Assembly (NCBI GenBank): GCA_946479905.1
Contig: CAMLIA010000050.1
Location: 1-22,504 of the forward strand
Direction: 5' to 3'
Length of the DNA stretch: 22,504 nucleotides
Source: an uncultured Frankiales bacterium
GTDB lineage: Bacteria; Actinomycetota; Actinomycetes; Mycobacteriales; SCTD01
The translations under genes and the position numbers were made by a program. Positions 21,493-22,504 of this stretch are shown here, in pieces. How positions within the stretch are numbered: the stretch's first letter is position 1; the number at the start of each line of letters is the position of its first letter. The notes beneath the pieces are model-generated. The model was not told where the DNA came from and did not search any database. It saw only the letters and a program-made list of their open reading frames with translations.

Positions 21493-22504
21493 CCGCGCGG
21501 ATCGTCGGGCACGGCGCGGCCTTCCCGCCTGCCATGGACCACCTCGACGTGTGGGAGCAGTTCTTCGCCCAGCACTACGACCACAACAGGGTCGCCGAGA
21601 AGGTCTGGCGCAGCGCCGGCATCCAGACCCGGCACGCGGTCGCCGACCCGCGCAAGGAGGACCTCAGCGGCTGGGGCACCGGGGCCCGGATGACCCGGTT
21701 CGTCGAGGACGCCGTGCCGCTCGGCCACGAGGCCGTCTCCAAGGCACTTGCCGACGCGGGCGTCGACGCCGCCGACGTCGGGCTGCTGACGGCGGTGTCC
21801 TGCACGGGCTACGCGACGCCCGGCCTCGACATCCTGCTCGCCCGTGACCTCGGCATGAGCGCCGACGTGCAGCGCCTGCACGTCGGGCACATGGGCTGCT
21901 ACGCCGCGATCCCCGGGCTCGGTGCCGCCGCGGACTTCGTGGTCGCGCGCGGTCGGCCGGCCGTCCTGGTGTGCGTGGAGCTCCCGAGCCTGCACGTGCA
22001 GCCGGCGACCGACGAGGTGCAGCAGAGGGTCGCCCATGCGCTGTTCGCCGACGCGGCCGCGGCGGTGGTCCTGGTGCCGTCGGACGGGGCGGGCGCGGGG
22101 CTCGACGTGCTCGACGTCACGGCCCGCACCGACGCCTCCACGCTCGACCACATGACCTGGGACGTCACCGACCTGGGCTTCCGGATGGGCCTGTCGCCGC
22201 AGGTCCCGGACGTGCTGGCCCGGCACGCCGGGCCGGTGGTCGACGACCTGCTCGGCGCGCACGGCCTCGCGGTCGCCGACGTGGGCGGCTGGGCGGTGCA
22301 CCCGGGTGGCCGCCGCATCGTGGAGGTCGTCGCCGAGCAGCTCGGGCTCTCCGACGCGCAGGTGCAGGCGTCCTACGACGTGCTGCGCGACATCGGCAAC
22401 TGCTCGTCCGCGACGGTGCTGCTGGTGCTCCAGCGGATGCTCGCGACGGCCCCGCCGCCCGCCGGCAGCCCGGTCGTCGCGATGGCCTTCGGGCCGGGGC
22501 TCAC
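21489..22504 (+). CDS. Type III polyketide synthase (3' end outside window)
   Basis: A thiolase-fold synthase that extends an acyl-CoA starter with malonyl-CoA and cyclises the product. 338 residues are visible, to the GFGPG-like MAFGPGL that lies near the C-terminus in this family, so perhaps 20-30 residues are missing. The catalytic triad is C137 (GHMGCYAAIPGL), H271 (WAVHPGG) and N304 (DIGNCSSATVLLVL). Other family signatures are LTAVSCTGYATPGLD and RVAHALFADAAAAVVL. The GTG at 21489 overlaps the upstream stop. The product (alkylresorcinol, alkylpyrone or other) cannot be read from sequence alone. Neighbouring methyltransferase and flavoprotein suggest an O-methylated, possibly oxidised, phenolic or quinone lipid. 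Confidence 0.93.
   Translation, partial: MTARIVGHGAAFPPAMDHLDVWEQFFAQHYDHNRVAEKVWRSAGIQTRHAVADPRKEDLSGWGTGARMTRFVEDAVPLGHEAVSKALADAGVDAADVGLLTAVSCTGYATPGLDILLARDLGMSADVQRLHVGHMGCYAAIPGLGAAADFVVARGRPAVLVCVELPSLHVQPATDEVQQRVAHALFADAAAAVVLVPSDGAGAGLDVLDVTARTDASTLDHMTWDVTDLGFRMGLSPQVPDVLARHAGPVVDDLLGAHGLAVADVGGWAVHPGGRRIVEVVAEQLGLSDAQVQASYDVLRDIGNCSSATVLLVLQRMLATAPPPAGSPVVAMAFGPGL

Noticed and set aside
1..22504. tRNA, rRNA, CRISPR arrays, IS elements or prophage genes.
   Set aside because: I looked on both strands and saw no cloverleaf with a GTTCGA-type arm, no regularly spaced direct repeats beyond the 14-bp unit at 15551-15599, and no transposase or integrase motifs.

Overview
This 22.5-kb window comes from the chromosome of a very GC-rich actinobacterium. 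The evidence is strong third-position G/C bias, a bifunctional PriA-type HisA, frequent GTG starts with GTGA/ATGA overlaps, and many genes with a TANNNT -10 box only 6-8 nt before the start codon, as expected for leaderless mRNAs. I cannot name the genus. No rRNA, tRNA, CRISPR array, transposase or integrase was seen. No gene-free stretch exceeds about 200 bases.

Layout. (1) 1-2240: the 3' two thirds of dnaE (replicative polymerase III alpha). (2) 2241-4091: two accessory genes, DUF6308-like and AbiEi/DUF559-like, facing each other with abutting stop codons. Two inverted copies of a ~57-nt palindromic repeat flank them. (3) 4092-7044: a lipoprotein gene divergent from a three-gene operon (ABC ATPase, ABC-2 permease, DUF2567-like membrane protein). 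(4) 7041-7703: a LON substrate-binding-domain protein, divergent from hisD across only 22 bp. (5) 7726-17181: the histidine genes. hisD-hisC are separated from hisB-hisH-(small membrane protein)-priA by about 4.3 kb. That block holds a HesB/IscA-like gene, an alkyl-sulfatase-type metallo-hydrolase, and a minus-strand trio: XRE-MurA fusion, HipA-like kinase, DUF3037. A Qnr/MfpA-like pentapeptide protein follows priA. (6) 17168-18234: an isochorismatase-fold hydrolase divergent from a VOC protein. (7) 18264-19554: a Tat-exported molybdopterin oxidoreductase with its cytochrome b561-like partner. (8) 19646-22504: a translationally coupled biosynthetic operon of a UbiG-like methyltransferase, an acyl-CoA-dehydrogenase-like flavoprotein without the usual catalytic Glu, and a type III polyketide synthase cut by the window end.

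Most notable observations: a chain of three 5-codon micro-ORFs joined by GTGA overlaps in a 14-bp tandem repeat between hisH and the next gene; a 22-bp intergenic region in which two leaderless -10 boxes share one TA; a HipBA-like arrangement in which the XRE domain is fused to a MurA homologue, with a candidate operator in its own promoter; and the methyltransferase/flavoprotein/type III PKS operon.
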